Source of the DNA: Parvularculaceae bacterium
GTDB taxonomy: Bacteria; Pseudomonadota; Alphaproteobacteria; Caulobacterales; Parvularculaceae
Direction: 5' to 3'
NCBI GenBank assembly: GCA_013389105.1
Contig: JACADZ010000004.1
Coordinates: 62,001 to 126,000 of the forward strand
DNA: 64,000 nt
A program made the position numbers and the translations under genes. Below, one piece after another: positions 43,070 to 52,987 of the stretch (positions are counted from its first letter, which is position 1; each line of letters opens with the position of its first letter). A model generated the notes under the pieces. That model was not told the DNA's origin, ran no database searches, and saw only the letters and a list, made by a program, of their open reading frames with translations.

Positions 43070-44383
43070 GTGAGCGACCTCTTCCAGTCCGCCGGGCTTG
43101 AACGAGACGCGCCGCGGCCGCTCGCCGACCGGCTGCGGCCGACGACGCTCGACGAGGTCGTCGGGCAGGATCGCCTCCTTGGCGAGGGCGGGCCGCTGCG
43201 GCGCATGCTGAAAGCGGGGCGCCTTTCCTCGCTCATCCTCTGGGGACCGCCGGGGGTGGGCAAGACCACGATCGCGCGGCTTCTCGCCGAGGAAACCCGG
43301 CTCGAATTCGAGCAGATCTCGGCCGTCTTTTACGGCGTCGCCGATCTGCGAAAGGCGTTCGAGCGCGCCGAAGCCCGGCGCGCCGCCGGCAAGGGCACGC
43401 TGCTCTTCGTCGATGAGATCCACCGCTTCAACCGGGCGCAGCAGGACGGATTCCTGCCGGTCGTCGAGTCCGGCGCCGTGACCTTGATCGGCGCCACCAC
43501 TGAAAATCCCTCCTTTGAACTCAATGCCGCGCTGCTCTCGCGCGCGCAGGTGCTCGTGCTCAATCGCCTCGACGCGTCGGCGATCGAGAAGCTCCTTTTG
43601 CGCGCCGAGGCGGCGGAGGGCCGCAAGCTGCCGCTGACAACCGACGCGCGCGCGCTCCTCGCCTCGCTCGCCGACGGGGACGGACGCTACGCCCTCAATC
43701 TCGCCGAGGAGGTTTTCCTCGAGCCCGAGGGCCGTCCTGCCGTCGGTCCGGAGGAGCTCCTGAGGATCGTGCAGCGCCGCGCCCCGCTCTACGACAAGGG
43801 CGAGGAGGCGCATTACAACCTCATCAGCGCGCTGCATAAGTCAGTGCGCGGATCGGATGTCGATGCGGCGCTCTACTGGCTGGCGCGCATGCTCGCCGGC
43901 GGCGAAGACCCGCTCTATCTCGCCCGCCGCATCGTGCGCATGGCGGCGGAGGATGTCGGCCTCGCCGACCCCGCGGCGCTCGCCGTCGCCGTCGCCGCAA
44001 AGGACGCCTACGAGCTCCTCGGCTCGCCTGATGGCGAACTCGCCCTCGCGCAGGCCGTCGCCCATCTCGCGACCGCGCCGAAGTCGAACGCGCTCTACAA
44101 GGCGTTCGGCGCCGCGGCCCGCGCCGCCGGAGAGACGGGCTCGCTGTCCCCCCCGCCCTACGCCCTGAACGCGCCGACGAAGCTGATGAAATCGCTCGGT
44201 TACTCGGACGGCTACGAATACGACCACGACGCCGAGGGCGGCTTCGCCGGACTCGACTATTTTCCGCCGGACCTTGCGCGGCGCGTCTTCTACGATCCGA
44301 CCGATTTCGGCTTCGAGAAGGAAATCCGCAAGCGGATCGACTACTGGAACAGGAGACGCCGGCCGCGGCGGCCGGCCGGATGA
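43070..44383 (+). CDS. rarA: Replication-associated recombination protein RarA (MgsA)
   Basis: AAA+ ATPase that loads at stalled forks and single-strand gaps, 437 aa from a GTG at 43070. The in-frame upstream ATG at 43001 adds non-family residues. Walker A is GPPGVGKTT, Walker B is [11 protein letters not shown], sensor 1 is GATTENPSF, followed by the lid and the tetramerisation domain ([21 protein letters not shown]). It begins a run of five genes, each overlapping the next by 4 nt. Confidence 0.93.
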   Translation: MSDLFQSAGLERDAPRPLADRLRPTTLDEVVGQDRLLGEGGPLRRMLKAGRLSSLILWGPPGVGKTTIARLLAEETRLEFEQISAVFYGVADLRKAFERAEARRAAGKGTLLFVDEIHRFNRAQQDGFLPVVESGAVTLIGATTENPSFELNAALLSRAQVLVLNRLDASAIEKLLLRAEAAEGRKLPLTTDARALLASLADGDGRYALNLAEEVFLEPEGRPAVGPEELLRIVQRRAPLYDKGEEAHYNLISALHKSVRGSDVDAALYWLARMLAGGEDPLYLARRIVRMAAEDVGLADPAALAVAVAAKDAYELLGSPDGELALAQAVAHLATAPKSNALYKAFGAAARAAGETGSLSPPPYALNAPTKLMKSLGYSDGYEYDHDAEGGFAGLDYFPPDLARRVFYDPTDFGFEKEIRKRIDYWNRRRRPRRPAG

Positions 44384-45147
44384 GCCTCGCCGACATCGCC
44401 TTGTGGAAGACCGTCGCGACCGCCGGCGTCTTTCTCGCCCTGTTCTCCGGGGAGCGTCTGGCGCCGGCCGCGAGGCGACCGCATTTCGAGCGGCGCCTCG
44501 CGCGCAACGCCGGTCTCTGGCTCGGCATGGCGGCGACGTCGATCCTGGTCGGGGCGCCGCTGAGCGCCGCGGCCGCCTCGGTCGGGTTGTGGGCGAGGCC
44601 CGACGCCGTTCCCGCGGCGGCATGGTTCGTCGTCGACATGATTGTGCTCGATCTCTGGGTCTATTTCGCGCACCGCGCCTATCACGCCGCGCCGTTGATG
44701 TGGCGCCTGCACGGGGTTCACCATCTCGACGAGCATCTAGATACGACGTCGGCGGCGCGGTTCCATGCGCTCGAGATCGCCCTGTCCGCATTGATCCGTA
44801 TGCCTCTGATCTCCGCCCTCGCCATCCCGCTCGCTCATGTGCTCGTCTATGACGCGCTCCTGTTTGCGGCGGCGATCTTCCATCACTCGAACCTGCGGCT
44901 GCCGGCCGCTGTCGAACGCGCAGTGTCGCGGGTCATCGTCACGCCGTCGATCCACTGGGTGCATCACCATGCGCGCCGCACCGATACCGACTCGAACTAC
45001 GCCGGAATTCTCAGCGTCTGGGACGGCCTGTTCGGGACGCGTTCGCCGACGAAACGAACCGCCGCCATGAAGATCGGCGTCGAGGGCCTTTGCGACAGGC
45101 CGCTGGTGCGGCTATGGCTCGCGCCGTTCGGAGCGCCGATGCGATGA
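44380..45147 (+). CDS. Sterol desaturase / fatty acid hydroxylase-family membrane protein
   Basis: 255 aa, non-haem di-iron membrane oxygenase family. The eight-His pattern is visible in three boxes: HRAYH (about 92-96), HGVHHLDEH (about 108-116) and HWVHHHARRTD (about 190-200), between hydrophobic helices. WDGLFGT near the C-terminus is also typical. The substrate is not readable; lipid or carotenoid hydroxylation is possible. Both ends overlap neighbours by 4 nt, so it is translated with rarA and crcB, an unexpected partner for repair genes. Confidence 0.86.
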   Translation: MSLADIALWKTVATAGVFLALFSGERLAPAARRPHFERRLARNAGLWLGMAATSILVGAPLSAAAASVGLWARPDAVPAAAWFVVDMIVLDLWVYFAHRAYHAAPLMWRLHGVHHLDEHLDTTSAARFHALEIALSALIRMPLISALAIPLAHVLVYDALLFAAAIFHHSNLRLPAAVERAVSRVIVTPSIHWVHHHARRTDTDSNYAGILSVWDGLFGTRSPTKRTAAMKIGVEGLCDRPLVRLWLAPFGAPMR

Positions 45148-45530
45148 AGACCCTTGCGACTTTTCTGGCCGTGGCCGGCGGCGGCGCGATCGGCGCCTCG
45201 CTGCGGCATGCCGTGCAGATCGCGGCGACGCGCGCGTTCGGATACTCGTTTCCGACTGGAACCTTGGCGGTCAACGTCGCCGGCTGCTTCGCCATGGGCC
45301 TTGTCGTCGCCTGGTTCGCGGCCCGCGAGCCGAACCCCGGGCCGTTACGCGCCTTTCTCGCCGTCGGCGTGCTCGGCGGCTTTACGACCTTCTCAGCCTT
45401 CGCGCTCGACGCCGTGACGCTATGGCGCGACAAGGCGCTCGCCGTCGCCGCGCTCTACGTGTGCGGATCGGTGGTCTTGTCCGTGGGCGGATTGATGGCG
45501 GGGCTTGCCGTCGGAAGGTCCTTGTGGTGA
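45144..45530 (+). CDS. crcB: Fluoride channel CrcB (Fluc)
   Basis: 128 aa with four hydrophobic helices. It forms dual-topology dimers that let F- leave the cell. Signatures: GGGAIGASLRHAVQ, FPTGTLAVNVAGCFAMGL (with the pore-lining Asn) and GVLGGFTTFSAFALD (with the Phe-box and Na+-site GGxTTFS). The start at 45144 overlaps the preceding stop by 4 nt. No fluoride riboswitch is seen, as expected for a gene inside a coupled operon. Confidence 0.93.
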   Translation: MKTLATFLAVAGGGAIGASLRHAVQIAATRAFGYSFPTGTLAVNVAGCFAMGLVVAWFAAREPNPGPLRAFLAVGVLGGFTTFSAFALDAVTLWRDKALAVAALYVCGSVVLSVGGLMAGLAVGRSLW

Positions 45531-46495
45531 GCGCGGTCGAGACAGTGACGGTGAAGGAAGGCGAGGCCGGCATGCGCCTCGACCGCTGGTTCAGGGCGCA
45601 TTACCCATCGGTCCGCCATGGCGAACTCGAGAAGCTGCTGCGCACCGGGCAGGTGCGGGTCGGCGGCGGGCGCGCGAAGGCCAATCGCCGCCTCGAGCCC
45701 GGCGAGGAGATTCGCATCCCGCCGCTGCGCCCCGCGACGGACCGGCCGGAGAAGCCGAAGCCGGCGCCTCGCCGCGAGGACGCGGCGTTCCTGAAGCGCC
45801 TCTCGCTGTTCGAAGACGAAGCGGTGCTCGCGCTCAACAAGCCGTTCGGTCTATCCGTCCAGGGCGGCGAAAAGACCTCGCGCCATATCGACGGCATGCT
45901 TGCGGCGCTTGAGAAGGACGGCGAGCGCCCGCGCCTCGTCCATCGCCTCGATCGCGACACCGGCGGGGTCCTCATTCTCGCAAAGACGCGGCTCGCCGCG
46001 GCGCGGCTTTCGGAAGCGTTCCGCCGCCATGAGGTCGAGAAGACCTACTGGGCCCTCGTCGCCGGCGCGCCGCGCCCGCGCCGGGGCACGATCGATCTCG
46101 CCCTCGCCAAGAAACGCGGCGCCGAGGAGCGAATGGAGGCGGACGAAGACGACGCCGGCAAGAAGGCTGTCAGCGATTACCAGATCGTCGAGGAGGCGGG
46201 GACGGTCTCCTTCCTCGCGCTCCGCCCGCGCACCGGCAGAACGCATCAGTTGCGCGTTCACTGCGCCGCAATCGGCGCGCCCATCGTCGGCGATGGAAAA
46301 TATGGCGGCGCCAAATCCCGTATCGAAGGCGTCGCGCCGAAGCTGCATCTCTTCTGCCGCGAGATGTCGTTTCCTCATCCCGCGAGCGGCCGGCGTCTGA
46401 CCCTGACCGCGCCGCTCGGCGGGCACATGCTGGAGACCTGGCGCTTCTTTGACTTTCCGGCCGACGCCTCGGTCGACTGGCCTGACCTCGAATGA
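45527..46495 (+). CDS. RluC/RluD-family pseudouridine synthase
   Basis: 322 aa from a GTG at 45527 that overlaps the crcB stop. An N-terminal S4-like RNA-binding domain (about 5-65; MRLDRWFRAHYPSVRHGELE) precedes the RluA-type catalytic domain with the nucleophile Asp in RLVHRLDRDTGGVLIL. Further motifs are RTGRTHQLRVHC and GAPIVGDGKYGG. It probably modifies 23S rRNA (RluC: 955/2504/2580); RluD cannot be excluded without alignment. Confidence 0.88.
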   Translation: MSAVETVTVKEGEAGMRLDRWFRAHYPSVRHGELEKLLRTGQVRVGGGRAKANRRLEPGEEIRIPPLRPATDRPEKPKPAPRREDAAFLKRLSLFEDEAVLALNKPFGLSVQGGEKTSRHIDGMLAALEKDGERPRLVHRLDRDTGGVLILAKTRLAAARLSEAFRRHEVEKTYWALVAGAPRPRRGTIDLALAKKRGAEERMEADEDDAGKKAVSDYQIVEEAGTVSFLALRPRTGRTHQLRVHCAAIGAPIVGDGKYGGAKSRIEGVAPKLHLFCREMSFPHPASGRRLTLTAPLGGHMLETWRFFDFPADASVDWPDLE

Positions 46496-47202
46496 CGGCG
46501 TTGCCGCGCAAGCGATTCTACCAGGAGGCGCGGGCCGAGGCGCGCGCGGACGGGGTCGCCGTGCTGCTCGACGGCAAGCCGCTGCTGACGCCCGCGCGAC
46601 GGATCCTGCTGGCGCCGACCGAAGCGCTCGGGACCGCGCTTGCCGCCGAGTGGGCGCGCGCCGGCGATCGGATCGACATCGCGGACCTGGCGCTGACGCG
46701 CCTATCCATGACGGCGCAGGATCACGGCGATGCGAGCCGTGCGCCGTGGACGGACGAAATCATGAAATTTGCGGGCTCCGACCTCCTCTGCTACCGCGCC
46801 GCAGAGCCCGACGCGCTGATCCGCCGGCAGGAGCAAGCTTGGTCGCCGTTTCTGCGCTGGACCGAAGCGGCGCTCGGCGCGCGGTTTCGCGCGACGACGG
46901 GGATTGCGGCGATCGCTCAGCCGGAACCGGCGCTCGCCGCCGTCGGGGCGCGCCTCGCCGCGTTCAACGGGTGGCGCCTGCTCGGAGTCCGTCGCGCGAC
47001 CGAGATCAGCGGCTCCGCGATTCTGGCGCTCGCGCTCGAGGCCGGCGCGTTTCCGCCCGCCGAGATTGTCGCCGCCGCGCGGCTGGACGAGACGTTCCAG
47101 GCCGAACGCTGGGGCGTCGACGCCGAAGCCGCCGCGCGCGAGGCGCGCATCAGGCGCGACTTTTTCGACGCCGCGCGATTTCTGGAGCTGCTGGCGCGTT
47201 AG
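46492..47202 (+). CDS. ATP12-family F1-ATPase assembly chaperone
   Basis: 236 aa. ATP12 proteins bind the F1 alpha subunit during ATP synthase assembly; they occur in mitochondria and alphaproteobacteria. Family features: RKRFYQEA at the N-terminus, GVAVLLDGKPLLTPAR, AAEWARAGDRIDIADLALTR, then SDLLCYRAAEPDALIRRQ and the ERWGVDAEAAAREA region near the end. It is the last gene of the overlapping series rarA to ATP12. Converges with the serine hydrolase gene 17 bp downstream. Confidence 0.92.
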   Translation: MTALPRKRFYQEARAEARADGVAVLLDGKPLLTPARRILLAPTEALGTALAAEWARAGDRIDIADLALTRLSMTAQDHGDASRAPWTDEIMKFAGSDLLCYRAAEPDALIRRQEQAWSPFLRWTEAALGARFRATTGIAAIAQPEPALAAVGARLAAFNGWRLLGVRRATEISGSAILALALEAGAFPPAEIVAAARLDETFQAERWGVDAEAAAREARIRRDFFDAARFLELLAR

Positions 47203-47219
47203 GGCTTGCTGCGACGTCC

Positions 47220-48353
47220 TCAAAGCGCGTCGTAGACGGCGTTGACGAGACGCAAGCCGCGCGGATCCCCGACGAGATGCGGGGACATCCTGTTCATGAC
47301 ATAGGCGGCCGAAATGCGATGGACGGGGTCGAACATCACCGACGAGCCGCCGAAGCCCGCATGGCCGAAGGCGGAACCGCTCGGTCCGAAATGCCCGTTG
47401 ATATTGCGCATGAACCCGGCGGCCCATGAGAGACGGAACGGCAGCACGAGATCGTCGCCGACGATGCGCTCCTCGAGCGCCGCCGCCAGCGCGCCCGCGC
47501 CGATGATCCGCGCGCCGCGATGAACGCCGAGGTTCGCGAAGGGGTGCGCGAGTTCGGCGAGCGCGCGCGCGGTCGCGTGAATGTTGGCGGAGGGGATTTC
47601 CGCCGCCATCCAGGCCTCACGCGTAACGCCGCCGGGGGCCGACCACGGCTTGAGGAACGCGACGCGCTTCAATTCCGTCAGCGGGCCAAGATCGGGCGCG
47701 CGCGGCGGCTTTGGCATATAGGCGGCGCGCGCGATCTCTTCTGGGCGAAGCGCGCAGTGCAGATCGACGTCGCCGAAATCCTCCCGGAGCTGGCGCGCCA
47801 CGCCGCGTCCCGTCGCCCGCCTCAGAACCTCGCCGGCGATGAAGCCGAAGCTCTGCGGTCCGTAGCCGCTCGCCGAACGCGGCGGAAACAAGGGCGCCAT
47901 GGCCGCGAGGCGCGACGTCGTCCGGTCCCAGTCGAGCCAGATGTCGGCGGGCGCCTCGTCGGCGAAACCGACGATCCCCGACTGATGCGAGAGCGCCTCG
48001 GCGAGCGTGACGTCCGCCTTGCCGCCGGGGGCGAATTCCGGCCACCAACGCGCGACCGGCGCGTCATAGTCGAGCTTGCCGTCGCTGACGGCGCGAGCGA
48101 CGAGCAGGGCGACGACGAGCTTGCCGCTTGAGTAGATTCCAGCGAGCGTATCATCTGTCCACGGAATCTCGCGCGCGCGGTCGGCGTAGCCGCCGACCAG
48201 ATCGACGACGCAGCGCCCCTCGACGAAGACGCAAAAGCGCGCGCCGAGCTCGGTTCCTTCAGCGAAATTCAGGGCGAACGCGTCGCGGACGCGCCCGAAC
48301 GGCGCATCGGCGAAGCCGGAGACCGGAAAATCGCCGGAGGCGGCGGCCGTCAT
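47220..48353 (-). CDS. Beta-lactamase-family serine hydrolase (EstB-like)
   Basis: 377 aa, class C beta-lactamase/DD-peptidase fold. The nucleophile motif is GIYSSGKLVVAL (S-x-x-K), the second motif Tyr lies in SGYGPQSFGFIAGEVL, and a late GHAGFGGSSVMFDP carries the HxG form of the third motif (in place of KTG). No signal peptide, so this is more likely a cytosolic esterase than an antibiotic-resistance enzyme. The natural substrate is unknown. Confidence 0.87.
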   Translation of the reverse strand: MTAAASGDFPVSGFADAPFGRVRDAFALNFAEGTELGARFCVFVEGRCVVDLVGGYADRAREIPWTDDTLAGIYSSGKLVVALLVARAVSDGKLDYDAPVARWWPEFAPGGKADVTLAEALSHQSGIVGFADEAPADIWLDWDRTTSRLAAMAPLFPPRSASGYGPQSFGFIAGEVLRRATGRGVARQLREDFGDVDLHCALRPEEIARAAYMPKPPRAPDLGPLTELKRVAFLKPWSAPGGVTREAWMAAEIPSANIHATARALAELAHPFANLGVHRGARIIGAGALAAALEERIVGDDLVLPFRLSWAAGFMRNINGHFGPSGSAFGHAGFGGSSVMFDPVHRISAAYVMNRMSPHLVGDPRGLRLVNAVYDAL

Positions 48354-48362
48354 GCCGGGCGG

Positions 48363-48671
48363 TCAGCGCCGAAACGCGCAGGCGATCCCGGCCGCGGCGA
48401 TCGAGGCGACGATCTCAGGATTGTCCATGCTCATGATGGCGTCGATGGCGGCGCCGGGCCGGCCGCGATCAGCGTCCTCGAATCTTTCAAGGAAATCGGC
48501 GACGGCGCCGAGTTCGCGTCCCGTCAGGTCCTCGTCGAGTTCACCCGCGAGACAGGCGGCCATCGGCGGCTCCATGCCGAAGGCGATGAAGCGGTTTTCG
48601 AGCCGCGAGGCCGGCGACATGCTCGCGCAGGCCGAAGCGGCGAGAGCGGCGATAATGAGACCGGCGCGCAT
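48363..48671 (-). CDS. Small lipoprotein, hypothetical
   Basis: 102 aa from the ATG at 48671, where a lipoprotein signal begins (MRAGLIIAALAASACASM, Cys at about 15). The mature part is mostly helical (LENRFIAFGMEPPMAACLAG; LTGRELGAVADFLERFED) with two more Cys. Family not recognised. It lies between the isomerase and hydrolase genes, 9 bp and 23 bp away, in the same direction, so the three are probably one transcript. Confidence 0.7.
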   Translation of the reverse strand: MRAGLIIAALAASACASMSPASRLENRFIAFGMEPPMAACLAGELDEDLTGRELGAVADFLERFEDADRGRPGAAIDAIMSMDNPEIVASIAAAGIACAFRR

Positions 48672-48694
48672 TTGCTTCTCCCGCCCGCCGACCT

Positions 48695-49336
48695 TCAGCG
48701 CGGCCTCAAGCCCAATTGCTGAAGCCGCCAGACCAGCGAGTCGAGTCGGTCCTGCCCGAAAAACGGTTCGTCGTCGAGCACCATCAGCGGAACGCCCCAA
48801 TGATGCTTCAGCTGCTCGGCCTCGCTCTCGGCGACAGTTTCGGCGATCAGGCGAGGATTATCGCGCGCCCAACGCTCAAGCTCATAGAGATCGAGCCCTG
48901 CGGCGGCGCACGCCTCGGCCATCGGGCCGCCGGCGTCCCAGTTCTCGACCCCGCCCCAGATGCGGCGTGCGACCGACTGCGCGAACTCAAGGCCCTTTCC
49001 ATGTTCGACCGCGGCGACGGCGAGGCCCATGAGCTTTTCCATCACCGGCTGGTCCGCCGCCACCTTGCCGGTCGCAAAGTCCATGGCGATGGGATCGGGA
49101 CGGGGCGAAGCGAACGTCACGCCCAGCCGCTGGCTCTCGCGCCAAACGTCCTTGAAGAGATAGGGCAGGAATTGCGGGCGGTTCTTCTCGAAGAAGTCCG
49201 GCTCGCGCATGGCGAGCGGTCTCACAGGGCGAAACCGCGTCTCGATCGGGTACGTTCGTGCGATGTCGCAGAGACGATCAATGGCGAGGTAGGAATAGGG
49301 GCTGCGGAAGGACCAGTAGATGTCGAGGCGCGGCAT
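48695..49336 (-). CDS. 2-hydroxychromene-2-carboxylate isomerase-like (GST kappa/DsbA fold)
   Basis: 213 aa. The active-site region YWSFRSPYSYLAIDRL has Ser in place of the DsbA Cys, as in HCCA isomerase and kappa GST. The helical insertion is followed by the C-terminal GVPLMVLDDEPFFGQDRLDS, matching GVP-x-F-x(4)-x-FWGQDR of the family. The original substrate is an intermediate of naphthalene breakdown, but no aromatic-degradation genes are near. A glutathione-dependent isomerase of another substrate is more likely. Confidence 0.86.
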   Translation of the reverse strand: MPRLDIYWSFRSPYSYLAIDRLCDIARTYPIETRFRPVRPLAMREPDFFEKNRPQFLPYLFKDVWRESQRLGVTFASPRPDPIAMDFATGKVAADQPVMEKLMGLAVAAVEHGKGLEFAQSVARRIWGGVENWDAGGPMAEACAAAGLDLYELERWARDNPRLIAETVAESEAEQLKHHWGVPLMVLDDEPFFGQDRLDSLVWRLQQLGLRPR

Positions 49337-49423
49337 TTCGGGAATCCGTTGGCGTCATTGAATCTTGAAGGCCCGCTCGCTATCTCGTCAAGCGCCGCGG
49401 ACAGGCGGCGCGGCGGAGGCGGC

Positions 49424-50278
49424 ATGGCGAGGCTCTTGCGGTTTGCGGTTCTACAGTCGGCTTTCGGCGACGACATGGGTCGCAATATCGCTCGCGTCGA
49501 GAAGCTCGTCCGCGACGCCGCCCGCGACGGCGCGAAGGCGATCCTCGCGCCCGAGCTCTTCCAGGGTCCCTATTTCTGCAAACGCGAAGAGACGCGCTGG
49601 TTCAAGGATGCTTATCCGTATAAGGATCATCCCGCCGTCAGGGCCCTTGCCCCGCTCGCCGGCGAGCTCGGCGTCGTGCTGCCCCTGTCCATCTTCGAGA
49701 AGGCGGGCGAGGAATACTATAACAGCCTCGTCATGGCCGACGCGGATGGCGCGCTTCTCGGCGTCTATCGCAAGAGCCACATTCCGGACGGCCCCGGTTA
49801 TGAGGAGAAGTTCTATTTCCGAGCCGGCGACACCGGCTTCAAGGTGTGGCCGACCCGCTTCGGGCGCCTTGGCGTCGGCGTTTGCTGGGACCAGTGGTTC
49901 CCGGAGGCCGCGCGCGCCATGGTCCTTCAGGGCGCCGACATTCTGCTCTACCCGACGGCGATCGGCTCCGAGCCCGAGAACCCGACCCTCGACACGCAGC
50001 CGCGCTGGCGACGGGCGATGATCGGCCACGCGGTCTCGAACGTCACGCCGGTCGGCGCCGCCAACCGTATCGGCGACGAAGAGGGCCAGATCTTCTACGG
50101 CTCCTCGTTCATCTGCGACGAAGGCGGGGATTTACTCGCCGAGTTCGGCCGCGTCGAGGAGGGCTTCATCGCTGCGACGGTCGATCTCGATCACATCGCC
50201 GAACGCCGGGCGAGCTGGGGCTTCTTCCGGGACCGCCGCCCGGAACTCTACGGCGCCCTGACGCGCCAGGGCGTCTGA
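49424..50278 (+). CDS. aguB: N-carbamoylputrescine amidase
   Basis: Nitrilase-superfamily enzyme converting N-carbamoylputrescine to putrescine, CO2 and NH3 in the agmatine route of polyamine synthesis. 284 aa from the ATG at 49424 with GGAGG upstream. Catalytic triad: Glu in APELFQGPYF, Lys in YRKSHIPDGPGY, Cys in GVCWDQWFPEAA. The YPTAIGSEP and GRVEEGFIAATVDLD regions also fit AguB. The agmatine deiminase usually found alongside is absent here. Confidence 0.92.
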   Translation: MARLLRFAVLQSAFGDDMGRNIARVEKLVRDAARDGAKAILAPELFQGPYFCKREETRWFKDAYPYKDHPAVRALAPLAGELGVVLPLSIFEKAGEEYYNSLVMADADGALLGVYRKSHIPDGPGYEEKFYFRAGDTGFKVWPTRFGRLGVGVCWDQWFPEAARAMVLQGADILLYPTAIGSEPENPTLDTQPRWRRAMIGHAVSNVTPVGAANRIGDEEGQIFYGSSFICDEGGDLLAEFGRVEEGFIAATVDLDHIAERRASWGFFRDRRPELYGALTRQGV

Positions 50279-50397
50279 GCTCGACGGGACCGCATCGGCG
50301 ACCCGGCCAGGGCCTGCCGCAGAAGGTCGGTATTTCCGGCCCATTAACCGCCGCACGATAGCCTTCTTGCCGGCTGCGACCGGTCGAGAGGCGATTC

Positions 50398-52971
50398 ATG
50401 AGCACAGACGGCGCCCGAGCGCGCTCTTCCCCGACCAAGTCCGGCCGACAGCTGCTCGCCGCGGCGCTCGCCGCCGGCGCCGGCGTGGTCGTGCTGATCT
50501 TCGCGTCGTTCACCTACTATTACGATCTCGCTCAGCGGGAGGTCCGCAAGAGGGAGATCGAGACCTATCTGACGACCGTCGGCGGCGCCACCGCCTGGGG
50601 CGTTGAAAACTGGCTCGGCGAGCGCATGCGTCTCGCCGAGACCGTCGCCCACGATTTGAACCGCCTCGACGGGCGCCCGCCGCTCGAGGCGCTGAACAAT
50701 CCAACTTATGTCGACACGTTTCTCTGGACCTATTTCGGCGAGGCCGACGGGACCTATCATATCTGGCCGCCGGACGAGCAGCTTCCCGCCGATTACGACC
50801 CGCGCACAAGGCCGTGGTTCGCGGCGGCGCTGACCGCCCAGGCGACCACGCTCACCGAACCCTATCTCGACATCTCCACCAATGTGGAGACGATCACCGT
50901 CGCAACTCCCGTCATGCGCAACGGCCGCTTTGCGGGAGTGGTCGGCGCCGATTTTTCAACGCAGACCCTCAGCGAAGTGATCAACAATACGCGGCTCGGC
51001 GGCCTTGGCTTCGCATTCCTGGTGACGGGCGACGGGCGGATCCTCGCCCACCCGGACCGAACGCTAGTCTCCAAGTCGCTTCAGGAGGCCTTTCCAGGCG
51101 GGGCCGTCCGCATCGACGGCGGCGTCCAGCATGTCGATCTGCCGGGCAAGCCCCAGATCGTCGCTTTCGCGCCCGTCCCGTCGCTCGGCAGTCTCGACTG
51201 GCGCGTCGGACTCGCGATCGACCGCGACGCCGCCTTCGCCGGACTTGCGGAATTCAGGCGCTCGGCGATCCTTGCGACGATCGCCGCCGCGGCGCTTATG
51301 GTTCTCGTCCTCGGGTTCGTCGTCACCCGGCTTCTGGTTCAGCCGCTGATGCGAGCTAGGGCTGCGGCCGATCAGGCAAGCGCCGCCAAATCCGAGTTCC
51401 TCGCCTCGATGAGCCATGAGATCCGCACCCCGATGAACGGCGTGCTCGGCATGGCGGAAGTCCTCCTCGGCACAAACCTCGACCCGCGCCAGCGGGAACT
51501 TGCATCGATCATCGTCTCTTCGGGCGGCGCGCTGATGACGGTGATTAACGACATCCTCGATTTTTCGAAACTCGAAGCCGGCAAGATGCGTCTGACGCCC
51601 AAGCCGTTCAACCTGCGCAAGACGGTCTACGAAGTCGTCACGCTCATGCAGGCCCGCGCCCTCGAAAAGGACATCGAACTCGCCGTGCGCTATGCGCCAG
51701 GCGCGCCGGAGGGCGTGGTCGCCGACGAATCGCGTCTGCGCCAGGTGCTCGCCAACCTCATCGGCAACGCGGTCAAGTTCACCGACCGGGGGCACGTCCT
51801 TGTCGAGGTGAAGGGTGCAGCCGTCGGGAACGACTGCGATCTCGAGGTGTCCGTCATCGACACCGGAATCGGCATCGCGGCCGCCGACATTCCGCGCATG
51901 TTCGAGAAATTCGTGCAGGCCGACGGCTCGCACACGCGCCGCTTCGGCGGCGCCGGGCTCGGCCTCGCCATTTCCAAGAATATCATCGAACTGATGGGCG
52001 GATCCATCGGCGCGGAAAGCGTGGTCGGCAAGGGCTCGCGTTTCTGGTTCAAAGCAAGGGTCGGCGTGGACGCCACGATCGGGAGCATCGCCGCGGTCAA
52101 CCCCGCCGTTTTCGAGGGCGCGCGCCTCCTTGCGGTCGACGACAACGAGGTCAACCGCCGGATCATCAGCGAACTGGCGGCCGGCTGGGGTTTCCGCGCG
52201 ACGACCGTGTCGAGCGGCGACGAGGCGCTGCAGGCGCTTGAGAAGTCCGTCGCCGACGGCGACCGCTATCACGCCATCCTCATGGACTACCAGATGCCCG
52301 GCGAGGACGGGGCCGCCGCGACGGCGCGCATCCAGCAAGATCCGCGTCTTGCTCTCATCCCGGTGATCCTCCTGTCATCGATCGATGTCGCCGGCGAGAA
52401 TCTCGGCGCCCGCTTTGCGGCGCGCCTGTCGAAGCCCGTGCGGCCGTCGCAAGTGGTCGACGCCCTCGCCCACGCGCTGATGGAAAATTCAAGCGGCGCG
52501 CTGGCGCTGACCGCCGCCGCCATGTCGGCCCCGACCGGCAATCCGGCGCCAAGGGACGATCGTCCAGTCGTCCTGGTCGCCGAAGACAACGTCGTCAACC
52601 AGATGGTGATCCGGAACCTGATCTCGCCCGAGGACTACAACGTCGTCATGGCCGAGAACGGCGAAGCGGCCCTCCGGCTGTTCCAGCAGCACGGGCCTGC
52701 CGCCATCTTCATGGACATTTCCATGCCGGTCATGGACGGGATCGAGGCGACGCGCCGCATCCGCGCGCTCGAAGCGGAGCGCAAGCTCGTCCGGACGCCG
52801 ATCATCGCCGCCACGGCCCACGTGCTCGAAGCCGACCGCGACCGCTGCCGTCTCGCCGGCATGGACGACTTCATCACCAAACCTGTGCGAAAGGCGGCGA
52901 TCGACGCGGCCCTGCAAACCTGGGTGGCGGGAGCGATCGCGTGGGAGCACGGAGCGTCGGGCGCCGCTTGA
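50398..52971 (+). CDS. Cache-domain hybrid histidine kinase with two receivers
   Basis: 857 aa. TM1 (about 19-43), a double-Cache-type periplasmic sensor (about 50-280; [20 protein letters not shown] and [20 protein letters not shown] are typical), TM2 (about 288-312), HisKA with H340 ([14 protein letters not shown]), HATPase ([23 protein letters not shown]), receiver 1 with D630 ([12 protein letters not shown]) and receiver 2 with D773 ([13 protein letters not shown]). There is no Hpt domain, so a separate phosphotransfer protein is needed. Cache domains sense small molecules such as amino or organic acids. Confidence 0.9.
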   Translation: MSTDGARARSSPTKSGRQLLAAALAAGAGVVVLIFASFTYYYDLAQREVRKREIETYLTTVGGATAWGVENWLGERMRLAETVAHDLNRLDGRPPLEALNNPTYVDTFLWTYFGEADGTYHIWPPDEQLPADYDPRTRPWFAAALTAQATTLTEPYLDISTNVETITVATPVMRNGRFAGVVGADFSTQTLSEVINNTRLGGLGFAFLVTGDGRILAHPDRTLVSKSLQEAFPGGAVRIDGGVQHVDLPGKPQIVAFAPVPSLGSLDWRVGLAIDRDAAFAGLAEFRRSAILATIAAAALMVLVLGFVVTRLLVQPLMRARAAADQASAAKSEFLASMSHEIRTPMNGVLGMAEVLLGTNLDPRQRELASIIVSSGGALMTVINDILDFSKLEAGKMRLTPKPFNLRKTVYEVVTLMQARALEKDIELAVRYAPGAPEGVVADESRLRQVLANLIGNAVKFTDRGHVLVEVKGAAVGNDCDLEVSVIDTGIGIAAADIPRMFEKFVQADGSHTRRFGGAGLGLAISKNIIELMGGSIGAESVVGKGSRFWFKARVGVDATIGSIAAVNPAVFEGARLLAVDDNEVNRRIISELAAGWGFRATTVSSGDEALQALEKSVADGDRYHAILMDYQMPGEDGAAATARIQQDPRLALIPVILLSSIDVAGENLGARFAARLSKPVRPSQVVDALAHALMENSSGALALTAAAMSAPTGNPAPRDDRPVVLVAEDNVVNQMVIRNLISPEDYNVVMAENGEAALRLFQQHGPAAIFMDISMPVMDGIEATRRIRALEAERKLVRTPIIAATAHVLEADRDRCRLAGMDDFITKPVRKAAIDAALQTWVAGAIAWEHGASGAA

Positions 52972-52987
52972 CGGCAGGATCGCCTGT

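Noticed and set aside
47220..48353. Antibiotic-resistance beta-lactamase
   Set aside because: Fold family matches, but there is no signal peptide and the third motif is HxG, which fits EstB-like esterases better.
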